The position numbers and the translations under genes were made by a program. The notes under the pieces were generated by a model that worked only from the letters and a program-made list of their open reading frames with translations, searched no databases and was not told the origin of the DNA. A stretch of 64,000 nucleotides of DNA from Leuctra nigra (lineage: Eukaryota; Arthropoda; Insecta; Plecoptera; Leuctridae). Where the stretch lies: contig OW203769.1 of the NCBI GenBank assembly GCA_934045905.1, positions 29,335,910-29,399,909 of the forward strand. The letters are read 5' to 3'. Shown piece by piece: positions 1 to 10,688 of this stretch. Positions within the stretch are counted from its first letter, which is position 1, and each line of letters begins with the position of its first letter.

Positions 1-1079
1 TGATTACTTACAAAATTGTTATTGTTTGTAAATAACTTTGTAAATATTTTATATTTTACAAAGGATTTAATGTAATTTTACAGCTTTCCAATAACTCTCT
101 TAGAATCAAAGTTTAAAAAATATTTAAGAGAGAAAACTATTAATTTTATTATATCCAACGAAACATATTAAATTTATAACATAGAACACGATTTACTCTT
201 TTCCCTTTACGAAAAAATAAGAAATATGTAAATTTTAAATGAATCCTTCTTTACGACATAAAAGTTAAGATTGAGGTTTGTGGCAAAAATATTCGCGGAA
301 TTAACACTATGTGATCAACAGGTATTTGATGTTATTATGTTTTTATTGAGGCGGCGACAAAGCCAAGTATTTTTTGTCGTGACAAACTCAATTTATTAGC
401 AATAATTAATACACTTTCAGTCATCTGCTTGATTGTGTGAAATTATTAAGCACAGGACCCAGTAATGTCCCCTAGAGCCGACTCGATAAAAAATGACCCA
501 AACTAAATAACCAGATTTAAATAAAATAATTTCACCAAACCATCATGAATTATACATTGTCATGGATATGATAATATTTTTGGCACCGGGTTGGCCCTAA
601 CGGGTGATTCAATTTTTTGTCCGTTCTGTTTGTCATTTTTCTATAATAACATCGGCCCGGGGTGAAAAGTTAATAACCAAAGAAAGACGTGAATATTTAT
701 TTTAATTGGGAGTTCGTGAGTGTTCGGCAGAGTTCGTGTCCGCCCGAACACGTGCTGGACTAATTAATTACAGAGCTCTCCGTTCTGCCCGCTTTTAGTA
801 ATAATTCCATTTTTTGTCAATCGGATTCTTGGAAATGTTTGTTGACGACGTGTCAAATGATATGGGCGAGTCGCATTGGATGAATGATTTGCGACTTCTT
901 TTTGTAGTAGATAATTTGATATTGAATTAATATGCTAAGATATGTGAGTATATAATTTATCAATTAGCCAGGCTACTCTCACTTATAATATTTAAATTGC
1001 TGAATCAATAAATTGATGACTCGTCGACGGAAATAGATTTTGGAAAGGTTTCTATATATTTTTTTATTTAGTGAGCGAC
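1..1079. other. AT-rich non-coding stretch
   Basis: No gene, tandem array or clear inverted repeat is visible. All frames are broken by frequent stops. Parts may be old diverged repeats, but I could not match them to anything else in the window. Confidence 0.5.
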
Positions 1080-1700
1080 TCATTTTGACTCTTTTAGCAC
1101 GGACCTCTTCTTCTCTTTTTTCTTCCCATTGTTGGCGGCATACAGGTCAACCTTTTCTCCGATCAAGATGAGATTTTGCACAGATGTAAAGACCACCTCA
1201 AGTGTTTCCAGATCATAATATTTTTTGTCATACATTGAATAGTTTTAAAATATTTTAAATATTTTAAAAAATATATATCTTCCGATTGGTTGGTCCGATC
1301 AATTTGAAATTTTGTCAGGTAAGACCAACATTTTATCAAAATTTACAATGTAACAGCCAAATCCTTAAATAGTTTAAAATTTAAAAAAAATCATCCCCTC
1401 GTTCGAGTGCAACAATGACCTATCTCATAATTTATACACATTTTCAACGCAATCGGTCAGTATTATTAGGTACTTGACTTATTACGTTTTATTAGTTTTT
1501 TCTTACTCTTTAAAAAAAAGAGTAATTAATAATTGTCAAAAAGATTTTTGGAATACTAAGTCAGAACACATGGATCTGTTATTGAGTTACAGAACCAGAG
1601 TGCATGGAAATTGGAAAGTTGCAAAGAAAATCGCATCGTTTATTCCCACAAATAAGTGATACGTGATGGAGCCACTTCTGGCAAGATGGCTACTATCAGG
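1080..1700 (+). repeat. Dispersed repeat family R1, copy 1
   Basis: Two other regions of the window resemble this one. Positions 1085-1300 match 19330-19590 in reverse complement; shared words include ACCTTTTCTCCGATCAAG and CTTCCGATTGGTTGGTCCGA. Positions 1480-1690 match 40515-40735 in direct orientation; shared words include AACACATGGATCTGTT and GAAATTGGA(A/G)AGTTGCAAAG. The three-way similarity marks old interspersed elements, not a unique gene. The 61-codon frame at 1474-1659 lies inside the repeat and is not conserved as a frame in the 40.5-kb copy. The class of element is unknown. Confidence 0.6.
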
Positions 1701-1944
1701 TCCACATATTAATTTGTTTGTTTTTACATTTCGTGTTTCCATAAAGCAGTGAAAAAACAAAAAACAAATGAAATTGATATTTAGCTATAAATTTACTTTT
1801 TTGGCCATAACAAACAACTATATCAACTATTTGTACTTATATTTATGCAAATGCGCCCTTGATAGCCGCCATTTACCTAGTACCACAAAATCCACCACAG
1901 GTCAGTTGTGTTCCTTATTTTCTCGAATTGTGTTTGGCTGAAGA

Positions 1945-1998
1945 TGTTGCACGTATCTGTGCTCGCTCATCAACGCCTTGCAACGTAGAGCGTTTTCA
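1945..1998 (-). repeat. Fragment of the GTTGATGAGCGAGC terminal-repeat family
   Basis: On the minus strand this reads GGCGTTGATGAGCGAGC, preceded by AAAACGCTCT. The same terminal block occurs at 17125 (plus), 40278 (plus) and about 41160 (minus). Here it stands alone, so it is probably a relic of a transposon end. Confidence 0.5.
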
Positions 1999-2097
1999 TA
2001 GTTTATTATTACAGTTTTATAACAAAAAAGTTTGTAGAAAACTTCAAAAATATAGTAATATACTTATTAAAATCATATTTAAATATCTGAGTTTTGG

Positions 2098-2887
2098 CAG
2101 TGTTGGGTAGGAACGGAACGAAATAGTTCCGTTCCTAGGAACTAGTTCCTTTTCTTAGGAACTATGGAACGTCTTAGTTCCTTTTTTCTAGGGAGGAACT
2201 ATGGAACGGTTTAGTTCCTTTTTTTGAGGAACTGTAACGATTTTTGCTAAGTTCCTTTTTTAAACTAGACTGTACTTTTACTCCGAAAAACTGCACTCCT
2301 CTAGAAGCCAGATATTTGTTTAATTCTGTCAGAAGTCAGCTATTATAATTTGGCATCTAAAAATAACTCAAACCAGTCGTCACCTACCCTAACACAATCA
2401 ATGGACATCTATCTATACCTGTAGTCGTGTGGCCAACCCTTCATACCAAACTTCATTCCTAGCAATGACAGTGCGCAGGCACACAGATTTCAGATTTCAG
2501 ATCGTCATCTTTTTAGCTTTTACTTTGTTTCCTTCCTCACATTTCCTTTCCGATCACTGTGTAGGACACATCACATCGCCACTGAATTTTTAGTTTTTAC
2601 GAATCTTCTTACATCTTTTATAATCTTTTCAAATCTGCTGTGATATAGTTATTCGATTTTTAATTTTCATATTTTAATTTGCAGATTGCAATTTTTAATG
2701 TTCCAATAAAAATTACACACTTCTTTAAAAGGGAACTAAAAGGAACTAAGTTCCTTTTATAAAGGAACTAGGAACAGAATAGTTCCTTTCATTATTGAAG
2801 GAACTGGAACTGGAACTAGTTCCTTTTTTCGGCTAGGAACTTGGAACTGGAACTAGTTCCTTTTCAAAAGGAACTTACCCAACACTG
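2098..2887. mobile_element. Non-autonomous hAT-type DNA transposon (MITE), complete with TSD
   Basis: The element begins CAGTGTTGGGTA and ends TACCCAACACTG, a perfect 12-bp terminal inverted repeat. Both sides carry the identical 8-bp duplication AGTTTTGG (2090-2097 and 2888-2895). An 8-bp target-site duplication with CAGTG-type ends is the hallmark of the hAT superfamily. Both subterminal regions (about 2110-2260 and 2725-2880) are packed with GGAAC/GTTCC words, often as the palindrome GGAACTAGTTCC. Subterminal motif clusters of this kind are known transposase-binding regions in hAT elements. The middle has no open frame, so it must be mobilised in trans. The perfect duplication suggests a fairly recent insertion. 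Confidence 0.9.
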
Positions 2888-3404
2888 AGTTTTGGGGCGT
2901 TTCAGCAATCTTGAAATCTGAGAGGGGAATTGTCCAAGATCTTGGTTCGTGGACAACCGTGATGGCTGAGGGCTGAGGGACCGATCATAAGTTGACACAA
3001 TATCGTAGCTACTTATTACATCCTCCAGTGCTGACACTTGCCGCTGGCAGCACGACTAGTATGACATTAATTACGCCAGATCATCTACATTGTATCCGTG
3101 TTTTGTAAAGGAATATTTTCTGCTTCATTTTCAACTTGTAAAGGAACAGATTATATCGTTCATTGTTTTGGGTTACAATTAGGTATATTTTATTTTAGAA
3201 CGACGAGTTTCTTACATTTTTCATTCTGATTTAGAAAATTTCTCAGACACCTATAAATACCCAGTAGGTATGTTCCTCATTGTTTAAAAACTGAAATGTA
3301 TTACATAGATTTGAGATTAGTAAATATCCAAATTTATCAGGTAATTTTTATAATTTCACTATTTTTTGATAAGTCAATAACTTGTTGGGTAGGAGTTTAT
3401 TAGG
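2888..3404. other. Unassigned stretch between hAT MITE and minisatellite
   Basis: It begins with the right-hand target duplication AGTTTTGG. No gene, RNA or further repeat was recognised. Confidence 0.5.
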
Positions 3405-3692
3405 AGAGGGAACGTGAGGGCTGTGGAATGTGAGGGAATGCTATGGAATGTGAGGGAATGCTGTGGAATGTGAGGGAATGTTATGGAATGTGAGGGATTG
3501 CTATGGAATATGAGGGAATGCTATGGAATGTGAGGGATTGCTATGGAATGTGAGGGAATGCTATGGAATGTGAGGGATTGCTGTGGAATGTGAGGGAATG
3601 TTATGGAATGTGAGGGATTGCTATGGAATATGAGGGAATGCTATGGAATGTGAGGGATTGCTATGGAATGTGAGGGAATGCTATGGAATGTG
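3405..3692. repeat. 20-bp minisatellite (TGAGGGAATGCTATGGAATG)
   Basis: About 14 head-to-tail copies of a 20-bp purine-rich unit. Each unit has variants at a few positions: GGGAATG/GGGATTG, GCTATGG/GCTGTGG/GTTATGG, GGAATG/GGAATA. The same run of variants, starting TTATGGAATGTGAGGGATTG, occurs at 3481 and 3601. This shows a 120-bp higher-order period of six units, so the array grew by duplicating blocks. Confidence 0.9.
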
Positions 3693-4239
3693 GGCGTGGA
3701 TGACCAGGAAGCGATCTTTTCTGCCTGAAACTGAATAATAACCACAGATCGTGAGTTTTGTGAAACATTCGGCAAAGCCGCCAGCTAAACGACAGAATTT
3801 GTTATTTAAATGAAAATATTTAGAAATTTGTCCTCGTTAAATAATAAACTTTACAACTTGCACGAAATATCAAATACATTATGCATATTACATTTTAATT
3901 ATCTTGGATCTGATTTTAAATCGTCTTGTGGGAGGGACTTAAAAATAAAATGAGACATTTCCAAAAGTCGTTTTTAGAATGCATTAATTATTTATTCAAA
4001 CTGTCAACACACATCCTTATAAATATCAGATGTGTTATTATATTATAATTTTTCGATTAGGTACCCCTTTAAATCTATTTTAAATTTTGATTGGAAATCA
4101 CTCAATTATTAATTATTGTATTTCCTGTCACGCTAACGTTTAGTTATCAATATATAAATATTTTACGTTTTACAGTGTGGAAATGTGTTTCCGCAATTAA
4201 TAACAATACGAATTGTATACACATTCGTAATTCAATGTC
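3693..4239. other. AT-rich stretch, nothing recognised
   Basis: No repeat or gene could be supported. It lies between two minisatellites. Confidence 0.5.
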
Positions 4240-4590
4240 CAATGCAGTTTCCCAAAATGAAAGTGCAATTCATCCCATGCACTTTCCCAAGATGAAAAAG
4301 CATCTCATATACTTTCCCAAGATGGGAAAGCATCCCATGCACTTTCCCAAGATGAAAAAGCATCCCATATACTTTCCCAGGATGGGAAAGCATCCCATGC
4401 ACTTTCCCAAGATGAAAAAGCATCCCATGCACTTTCCCAAGATGAAAAAGCATCCCATGCACTTTCCCAAGATGGGAAAGCATCCCATGCACTTTCCCAA
4501 GATGAAAAAGCATCTCATATACTTTCCCAAGATGGGAAAGCATCCCATGCACTTTCCCAAGATGAAAGTGCAATTCATCCCATGCAGCTA
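4240..4590. repeat. 30-bp minisatellite with hairpin-forming units
   Basis: About 11 copies of a 30-bp unit with core CATCCCATGCACTTTCCCAA, followed by GATGAAAAAG or GATGGGAAAG. In the second type CTTTCCCA-AGA-TGGGAAAG forms an 8-bp hairpin. The array is bordered on both sides by the same GAAAGTGCAATTCATCCCATG block (4259 and 4564). Because 30 is divisible by 3, frames stay open on both strands, giving 10-residue periodic shadow proteins. There is no promoter, splice or domain evidence for expression. Confidence 0.9.
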
Positions 4591-4844
4591 CTATACGACA
4601 TACGGGTCTGGTCTCGGATTTTCATAGTACCTAATTGGTCATGGATGTGTGCAAATAACTGATTTTTCGAATATACCTATTGATATAACGATACCAAAAA
4701 CCAAACCAAAAAACAGAAGGATTTTCCTAATTCCATTCCTCCCGAATTTGTCAACTTACTTCAGATGTCAAGAATCTGTAAAACAAAGCAGTCCACAGGT
4801 ACAGGATTATTTGAGGTTATTGCATACAAATAATATTGCATTTC

Positions 4845-5050
4845 TGTACCTCAGATGCAGAAGGACCGATGTCCATTTCAATGATTCTTGACGTTGCTAA
4901 CATAAATAGTAATTCTGTCTTCATCCAATCATTGTATGGTGACACGAGACATTGTGTAAAAGAATACTTCAATGTAACTATTTGTTGACATCAGTCAAAT
5001 GGCAATTGATTGAGCTTGATAACATAGTCAAAAAATATGCAAAGAAAAAT
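4845..5050. mobile_element. MITE family B, truncated copy
   Basis: It begins TACCTCAGATGCAGAAGGAC and continues TTTCAATGATTCTTGA, TTGTGTAAAAGAATACTTCA and CATCAGTCAAATGG. All of these parallel the full copy at 42288-42530. The right terminal repeat is missing or too diverged to see. The 80-codon frame at 4649-4891 runs into this element and is not a gene. Confidence 0.6.
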
Positions 5051-5360
5051 CGAGAAAATAACTGGGCCAGATTTCCCGAATCTTTCCAGATTTCCCAGAT
5101 TTCTTTACTCTTGAGTATAAAATAATCTGGAACTATTTTTAAAATCTCTCTATAGATCCTGCATTCTGAATCCAAGGGTCAGAAATGATACAGCATCTTA
5201 CAAATACGATATTATTTTAAAAAATCCAGATAAGCTCAGCGGTTTGATGAACGTACAGTCGGCAAAACATAGAACGGTATGTGATATTCTTGAACAATTA
5301 TACCACTTCTGAAGCTGCGATCAAATCATTTTTAGACAATCCTTACTTCGAGTACTGTTT

Positions 5361-5756
5361 TATCCCCATAAAAAAACACTCCGTGTAAAAATACCAGCCA
5401 AGTCTCTTCAACTATAAAAAATAGAAGAAATCTAAAAATTCAGCACTGAAAAGTAGTGATATCAAAAAATGAGCCAAGTCAAAACTTAATTTTTAAAACC
5501 AAAATATACTTGGCGCATCGTGTATATAAATAGTATAGAAGCATATGCCAAAAATCAAATGTACTATATATAATATACATATAATGCCCTTAAAAACGAT
5601 GCGCCAAGTATATTTTGGTTTTTAAAATTAAGTTTTGACTTGGCTCATTTTTTGATATCACTACTTTTCAGTGCTGAATTTTTAGATTTCTTCTATTTTT
5701 TATAGTTGAAGAGACTTGGCTGGTATTTTTACACGGAGTGTTTTTTTATGGGGATA
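5361..5756. repeat. Near-perfect 161-bp-arm palindrome at the 5' end of element A
   Basis: Left arm 5361-5521 and right arm 5596-5756 are reverse complements. I see one mismatch, in the A/T run near 5490. The loop is 74 nt of AT-rich sequence. The arms contain AGCCAAGTC twice and CTTGGCGCATCG at the inner end. Extrusion as a cruciform or RNA hairpin is possible. Confidence 0.95.
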
Positions 5757-6665
5757 TCACTTATTTTTTTAGTTTATTTACACAACTTGTAACACACATC
5801 GGAGCAACAATGACTAATTACTTTAAAAAATACGCCATTTCCGATTTGGTTAATACGAAAAATTGTGTTTGGAATATACCTAAGCTTAAAGTGATATTCC
5901 ATGAAGAATTGCGAAAGCTTCGTTCCAATCAGTCCAGCCGTTTTCGAGATATGGTATCACTTCCGGTTTTCAAAATGGCGACTGAAATTACTGCCACCTA
6001 GAATTTATTTCTATAAATGTTATGTATCATTATAAGCCTTCTGAATATGTAGTTATTGTAGGAAGAGGTCATTAAAATCTAGTTCTTCATTTTCATGACG
6101 TCATTTCCGGTTTCGGTAATAGTACATCTCTACTTTAACTATTGATATTCCATATAGACGACCGTCTGAATCATTTGGCGCTGGTTTAATTCCAAACGGT
6201 CTAGCCGTTTTCGAGATATGACGTCACTTCCGGTTTCAAAATGGCGGCTTCCTGTTGGTTTTATAAAAAGGCACCTCAGACGCCAAAAGTGCACATGTGG
6301 TAAAAATTTCAGATCGATCGGCTCAGCCGTTTAGGCTGTGGCGGTGATTGCGGTGTTTCCTGATATCATCATCATCATCATCAGATCAAGATAGGTTTTA
6401 AAAGGGGTGTAATTTCACGTTTTTCACGGCCCTCTAGCTCGCAAACGGCATAACATATTGTTCCCTAATTTGGTATATATAGTGGGGTGGGCCATAGCTC
6501 GAAATTAAGATATATCGCAACAATGTGAGATTTTCTAATTTTAAGATCCAGTAGGCCGAAAATGCCGTGTTGTTGCTTACAGTAAAAGTGGTTAGTCTGC
6601 TCCTCAGTTTATTATGCATTTACGGTATGTTGAGTGAGTGTGAGTGTACAGTACGACTTGGCTGG

Positions 6666-6686
6666 GTGGAGCGACCGCTCCACTAG
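6666..6686 (+). other. Terminal palindrome of element A
   Basis: GTGGAGCG-AC-CGCTCCAC forms an 8-bp hairpin with a 2-nt loop and runs into CTAG. The upstream ACTTGGCTG is shared with copy B and with the inverted terminus at 9967. Confidence 0.8.
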
Positions 6687-6688
6687 AT

Positions 6689-7594
6689 CTTTTGTTGAGT
6701 GTACAATCAAATATAGTTTTCGGTACTAACTTCAGTGTATTGTTGTTGCTTATTGTTACAATGTGTGGATTCCGAGGTGAAGATGTCAGCAGGTATCATG
6801 ACTTGAGCGAGCGCGCAGGCGCAAGAGCGCAGTGCAAGCAAGTTCGCAGTGGAGAGGGTCGAGTGGTCGAGAGGCCGACGCAAAGGTCAAAGAATTGTTA
6901 ATTTCTCTTAATTTATTCAATTGAGTCCACGAGATGAATCTCAATCATGCGTTTAGCCCACATCGCGACTCCAGAGCTCTGACCACAGCCAGAGAGCAAC
7001 TGGCATCAGCTGGTGGGGTCTGGGGTTCATTTCACCTCATAGATATCATGAAAGTACAGAGGCCTGATTCTATGGCTGCAAAGCCGCTAGCAATGAGATT
7101 TATACGCAATGCGATTCCGAGCAATCGAAATTAGTTGGAGAATCAGGGCTCTGGGGATGAAGTATTTTTCTTTGAGAAAATTAGATGGATGGTGCAGTGG
7201 TTTGTATAACTTTCAAAGTGGTATCTCAGTTTGTTGGAAATATTAATACAATTCAGTAAAATAAACATTAACACATGGGGCTTTCCATGAATACATATAA
7301 TGACTGTAATTTTTTGATCAAATTAATTCCGTTACAGTTTAAAGTGGTTTACAGGTTCATTTCATAAATATTTCACTAACGTCACGAATATTCAAAATAT
7401 ATTAAATTCAGGGCTTATTTAAATTATTATAAAATAATAATTAATATTCTCTCTGAATTTTAAGCTTTAAATTGTTGAATTGCACTTCGTATTTATTTTG
7501 GAATTTAATTTGATTTGGAATATATGATTTTAGCGGCTGTTAAACACTTGTATGATTATAGGAAATAATGATGAATACGTAATGATGGACGATT
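6689..7594. other. No gene recognised; small open frames only
   Basis: Frames of 85 and 66 codons (6644-6901 and 6934-7134) have no recognisable domain, splice context or conservation evidence. The first starts inside the end of element A. From 7200 the sequence becomes very AT-rich. Confidence 0.45.
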
Positions 7595-7855
7595 GTAGGG
7601 ATGTGGACGTAGGGAACATTCCCAGCATTCCTCTCTCGACTGAGGAAATCAGCGAATAATCCTCGGCCAGAAGGACGACTGAGGAAATCCACGATCAATC
7701 CTCAGTCAGGAAGGACGATTGAGTAAATCCACGACCATTCCCCGGTCATGAAGGACGACTGAGGAAATCCACGATCAATCCTCAGTCAGGAAGGACGACT
7801 GAGACTCGAACCCAGGACATTACGCCTGAGCCAGCTTGCTCCATGGTTGTTGATC
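7595..7855 (-). mobile_element. tRNA-derived SINE (family S1) with internal 40-bp duplications
   Basis: On the minus strand the head contains CTGGGTTCGAGTCTC, a good pol III B box (GGTTCGANNC). TCGTCCTTCCTGACTGAGG, CGTGGATTTCC and GAATGCTGGGAA follow, parallel to the SINE at 14237-14513. A 40-bp internal block (GACGACTGAGGAAATCCACG and on) is repeated about three and a half times between 7633 and 7803, which has lengthened the body. The 37-bp array begins about 15 bp beyond its head. Confidence 0.75.
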
Positions 7856-7869
7856 TCTTGAATCTTTTT

Positions 7870-9360
7870 CTGAAGAGTGAAATGCATCTCGAAGAATGAA
7901 TGCATCTTGAAGAGTGAAATGCATCTCGAAGAATGAATGCATCTTGAAGATTGAATGCATCTCGAAGAATGAATGCATCTTGAAGAGTGAAATGCATCTC
8001 GAAGAATGAATGCATCTTGAAGAGTGAAATGCATCTCGAAGAATGAATGCATCTTGAAGAGTGAAATGCATCTCGAAGAATGAATGCATCTTGAAGAGTG
8101 AAATGCATCTCGAAGAATGAATGCATCTTGAAGAGTGAAATGCATCTCGAAGAATGAATGCATCTTGAAGAGTGAAATGCATCTCGAAGAATGAATGCAT
8201 CTTGAAGAGTGAAATGCATCTCGAAGAATGAATGCATCTTGAAGAGTGAAATGCATCTCGAAGAATGAATGCATCTTGAAGAGTGAAATGCATCTCGAAG
8301 AATGAATGCATCTTGAAGAGTGAAATGCATCTCGAAGAATGAATGCATCTTGAAGAATGAATGCATCTCGAAGAATGAATGCATCTTGAAGAGTGAAATG
8401 CATCTCGAAGAATGAATGCATCTTGAAGAATGAATGCATCTCGAAGAATGAATGCATCTTGAAGAGTGAAATGCATCCCAAAGAATGAATGCATCTTGAA
8501 GAGTGAAATGCATCTCGAAGAATGAATGCATCTTGAAGAATGAATGCATCCCAAAGAATGAATGCATCTTGAAGAGTGAAATGCATCTCGAAGAATGAAT
8601 GCATCTTGAAGAGTGAAATGCATCCCAAAGAATGAATGCATCTTGAAGAGTGAAATGCATCTCGAAGAATGAATGCATCTTGAAGAGTGAAATGCATCCC
8701 AAAGAATGAATGCATCTTGAAGAGTGAAATGCATCTCGAAGAATGAATGCATCTTGAAGAGTGAAATGCATCTCTAAGAATGAATGCATCTTGAAGAATG
8801 AATGCATCTTGAAGAGTAAAATGCATCCCAAAGAATGAATGCATCTTGAAGAGTGAAATGCATCTCGAAGAATGAATGCATCTTGAAGAATGAATGCATC
8901 TCGAAGAATGAATGCATCTTGAAGAGTGAAATGCATCTCGAAGAATGAATGCATCTTGAAGAATGAATGCATCTCGAAGAATGAATGCATCTTGAAGAGT
9001 GAAATGCATCTCGAAGAATGAATGCATCTTGAAGAGTGAAATGCATCTCGAAGAATGAATGCATCTTGAAGAGTGAAATGTATCTCGAAGAATGAATGCA
9101 TCTTGAAGAGTGAAATGCATCTCGAAGAATGAATGCATCTTGAAGAGTGAAATGCATCTCGAAGAATGAATGCATCTTGAAGAATGAAATGCATCTCGAA
9201 GAATGAATGCATCTTGAAGAGTGAAATGCATCTCGAAGAATGAATGCATCTTGAAGAGTGAAATGCATTTTGAAGAATGAATGCATCTTGAAGAGTGAAA
9301 TGCATCTCGAAGAATGAATGCATCTTGAAGAGTGAAATGCATCTCGAAGAATGAATGCAT
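7870..9360. repeat. 37-bp minisatellite, about 40 units
   Basis: The unit is a dimer of two related halves: 19 bp (AATGCATCTTGAAGAGTGA) and 18 bp (AATGCATCTCGAAGAATG). Each half carries the NsiI palindrome ATGCAT. Several positions show 18+18 variants or CCCAAAG in place of CTCGAAG. Since 37 is not a multiple of 3, the minus strand reads through in all three frames for about 1.5 kb, giving shadow proteins of 310-534 residues with a 37-residue period. All three frames being open equally argues against coding. Confidence 0.95.
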
Positions 9361-9966
9361 TTGGCTGGAACTCGATGACAGGTATCTCACGAGGCGACCT
9401 TCTTTTGTTTCACGACTAGCACAACAATGTAACTGAGTCCTGTTGTGACGGAATCATTGTGTAACTATCAAGTCCGTCACGCTTCAGCGCCGGGAATAAT
9501 TGTTATTGAATCATTACACTATTTGATAGTTGAAGATATCTCTCTGACATTTAGTAGGTATCTCAGTCCTAATCTTTACCAAGCCACTGTTTATCTACTT
9601 ATGTTTAAAAATTAAATAGTTTTATTTAATATTTGTTTTATAATTCTTTTATCGGATGTTTTGGTTTATTTTACTGATTGGTCACTCATCGGTTTCTTCC
9701 CTTGTAGTTTGTTTACACGACGATCTGCTTGACAATTGAATGCAATATTATTAAATTTGATCTTGAGTCGTGAACTGTTGCATTTAAAAAAAAGTAGCTG
9801 AATTTGAAATTCAAATGTATTATTTTAATGTTTATATTCAAAGAAGGCAGTTCACATGACAGAAAATCATTAAAATTTACTTAGTTTCACTAATTGATCA
9901 ATAAAAATTGATATTGGACATGTCAAAATACAAACAACAAATTATTACATATATACAATTAAATTT
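9361..9966. other. AT-rich spacer, nothing recognised
   Basis: It lies between the 37-bp array and the inverted element terminus. There is no supportable gene or repeat. Confidence 0.5.
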
Positions 9967-10030
9967 AGTGGAGCGGTCGCTCCACTCAGCCAAGTCGTAC
10001 TGTACTCTCACACTCACTCAACATACCGTA
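9967..10030 (-). mobile_element. Isolated 3' terminus of the composite element family
   Basis: AGTGGAGCG-GT-CGCTCCACT is followed by CAGCCAAGTCGTACTGTA, CTCACACTCACTCAACATACCGTAA. This is the reverse complement of 6622-6686. Similarity stops right after the CGTAA word. Either it is a terminus left by a 5' truncation, or it belongs to another family member that shares only the end. Confidence 0.8.
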
Positions 10031-10511
10031 ATACAATACTTCAATTAAATTGTCTTGTAATACTCGTCAATTGAGTAAAAACAAGAGTCTGCCAGCAATA
10101 ATGTATGACTACATTTAATAATCGGCACCCCTTTCACCTTTTAAAAAGCTTGGCAAACGATTAAAAAGTGTTCATATTGCTTGTGAGATATTGTCGAGAG
10201 CAGCTAGATCTGCGTCGTGCCGCGGGAGTATTTGGTCCAGCCCAGCATCTCTCTCACGTGGGCGAGAAGAGATCACGTGGCCGCTTGTCCACTTGTCTGC
10301 AGGAAAGTGAAACAACATTCCTTCTGTCTCTTCACTTCACCAACACAAACACACGCATTGCGAGTCGGCCATCTCATGGGCAGAGGCCCGGGTTACATGC
10401 TCATATTCATGCAAGTTCAGAAGACAAACTATCCTCAAATGCGTACAATTGCACACCTCAAATTACTATAATCTATAAATTGAATTGTGTAAAATGTAAA
10501 AATAAGTAGCC
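10031..10511. other. No gene recognised
   Basis: Frames at 10168-10509 (113 codons) and 10217-10471 overlap each other in different frames. They have no recognisable domain, and the compositional bias is weak. I do not support either as a gene. Confidence 0.4.
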
Positions 10512-10688
10512 AAGGGTGAATGAAAAACAGCTCTAGTGTATTTTAGGTCGCTTTTTTCCTCAAACAGCCTTTAAAATATGAGCCAAAACGGCTTCATGAA
10601 AATAATAGCTATTTTGGCTCTCATTTTAGTGGTTGTTTCAGGCAAAAAGCGGCCTAAAATACATTGGAGCTGTTTTTTATTCACCCTG
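10512..10688. mobile_element. Foldback MITE with long arms
   Basis: The left arm begins AGGGTGAATGAAAAACAGCT and the right arm ends GAGCTGTTTTTTATTCACCCT. Pairing continues through GTATTTTAGG(T/C)CGCTTTTT and TGAGCCAAAA/TTTTGGCTCTCA, so almost the whole 177 bp folds back. The arms differ at about a dozen positions. This is typical of a hairpin MITE; no coding capacity. Confidence 0.8.

Larger units (their letters stand above)
5361..6686 (+). mobile_element. Composite foldback element, short copy (A)
   Basis: It starts TATCCCC and opens with a long palindrome (5361-5756). A tail follows that aligns stepwise with 53530-55524. The tail holds AGTTTATT, ATACGCC, GATTTGGTTA and CAGCCGTTTTCGAGATATG, then three blocks of TGACGTCA/CACTTCCGG type at about 5953, 6098 and 6219. 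Next come CGCCAAAAGTGCACATGTGG, TTTAGGCTGTGGCGGTGAT, an ATC microsatellite (6364-6383), GATCCAGTAGGCCGAAAATG and the terminal palindrome. The left boundary is set where similarity to copy B stops. It has no coding capacity, so it is non-autonomous. The superfamily is unresolved: the foldback start with possible TA flanks suggests Tc1/mariner, while the 3' palindrome and microsatellite core recall HINE/Helentron elements. Confidence 0.75.

Noticed and set aside
4091..4627. 178-codon plus-strand frame with a 10-residue repeat (HPMHFPKMKK-type)
   Set aside because: It arises from a 30-bp minisatellite that is equally open on the opposite strand; the flanking part is AT-rich with no domain.
7782..9390. 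Long minus-strand open frames of 513, 534, 310 and 170 codons
   Set aside because: They are the same 37-bp repeat read in three frames. There is no unique domain, no start context and no codon-position bias.
6666..9986. A single 3.3-kb transposon bounded by the two inverted 20-nt palindromes
   Set aside because: In both termini the conserved element body lies outside this interval, so the ends point toward each other and belong to separate elements.
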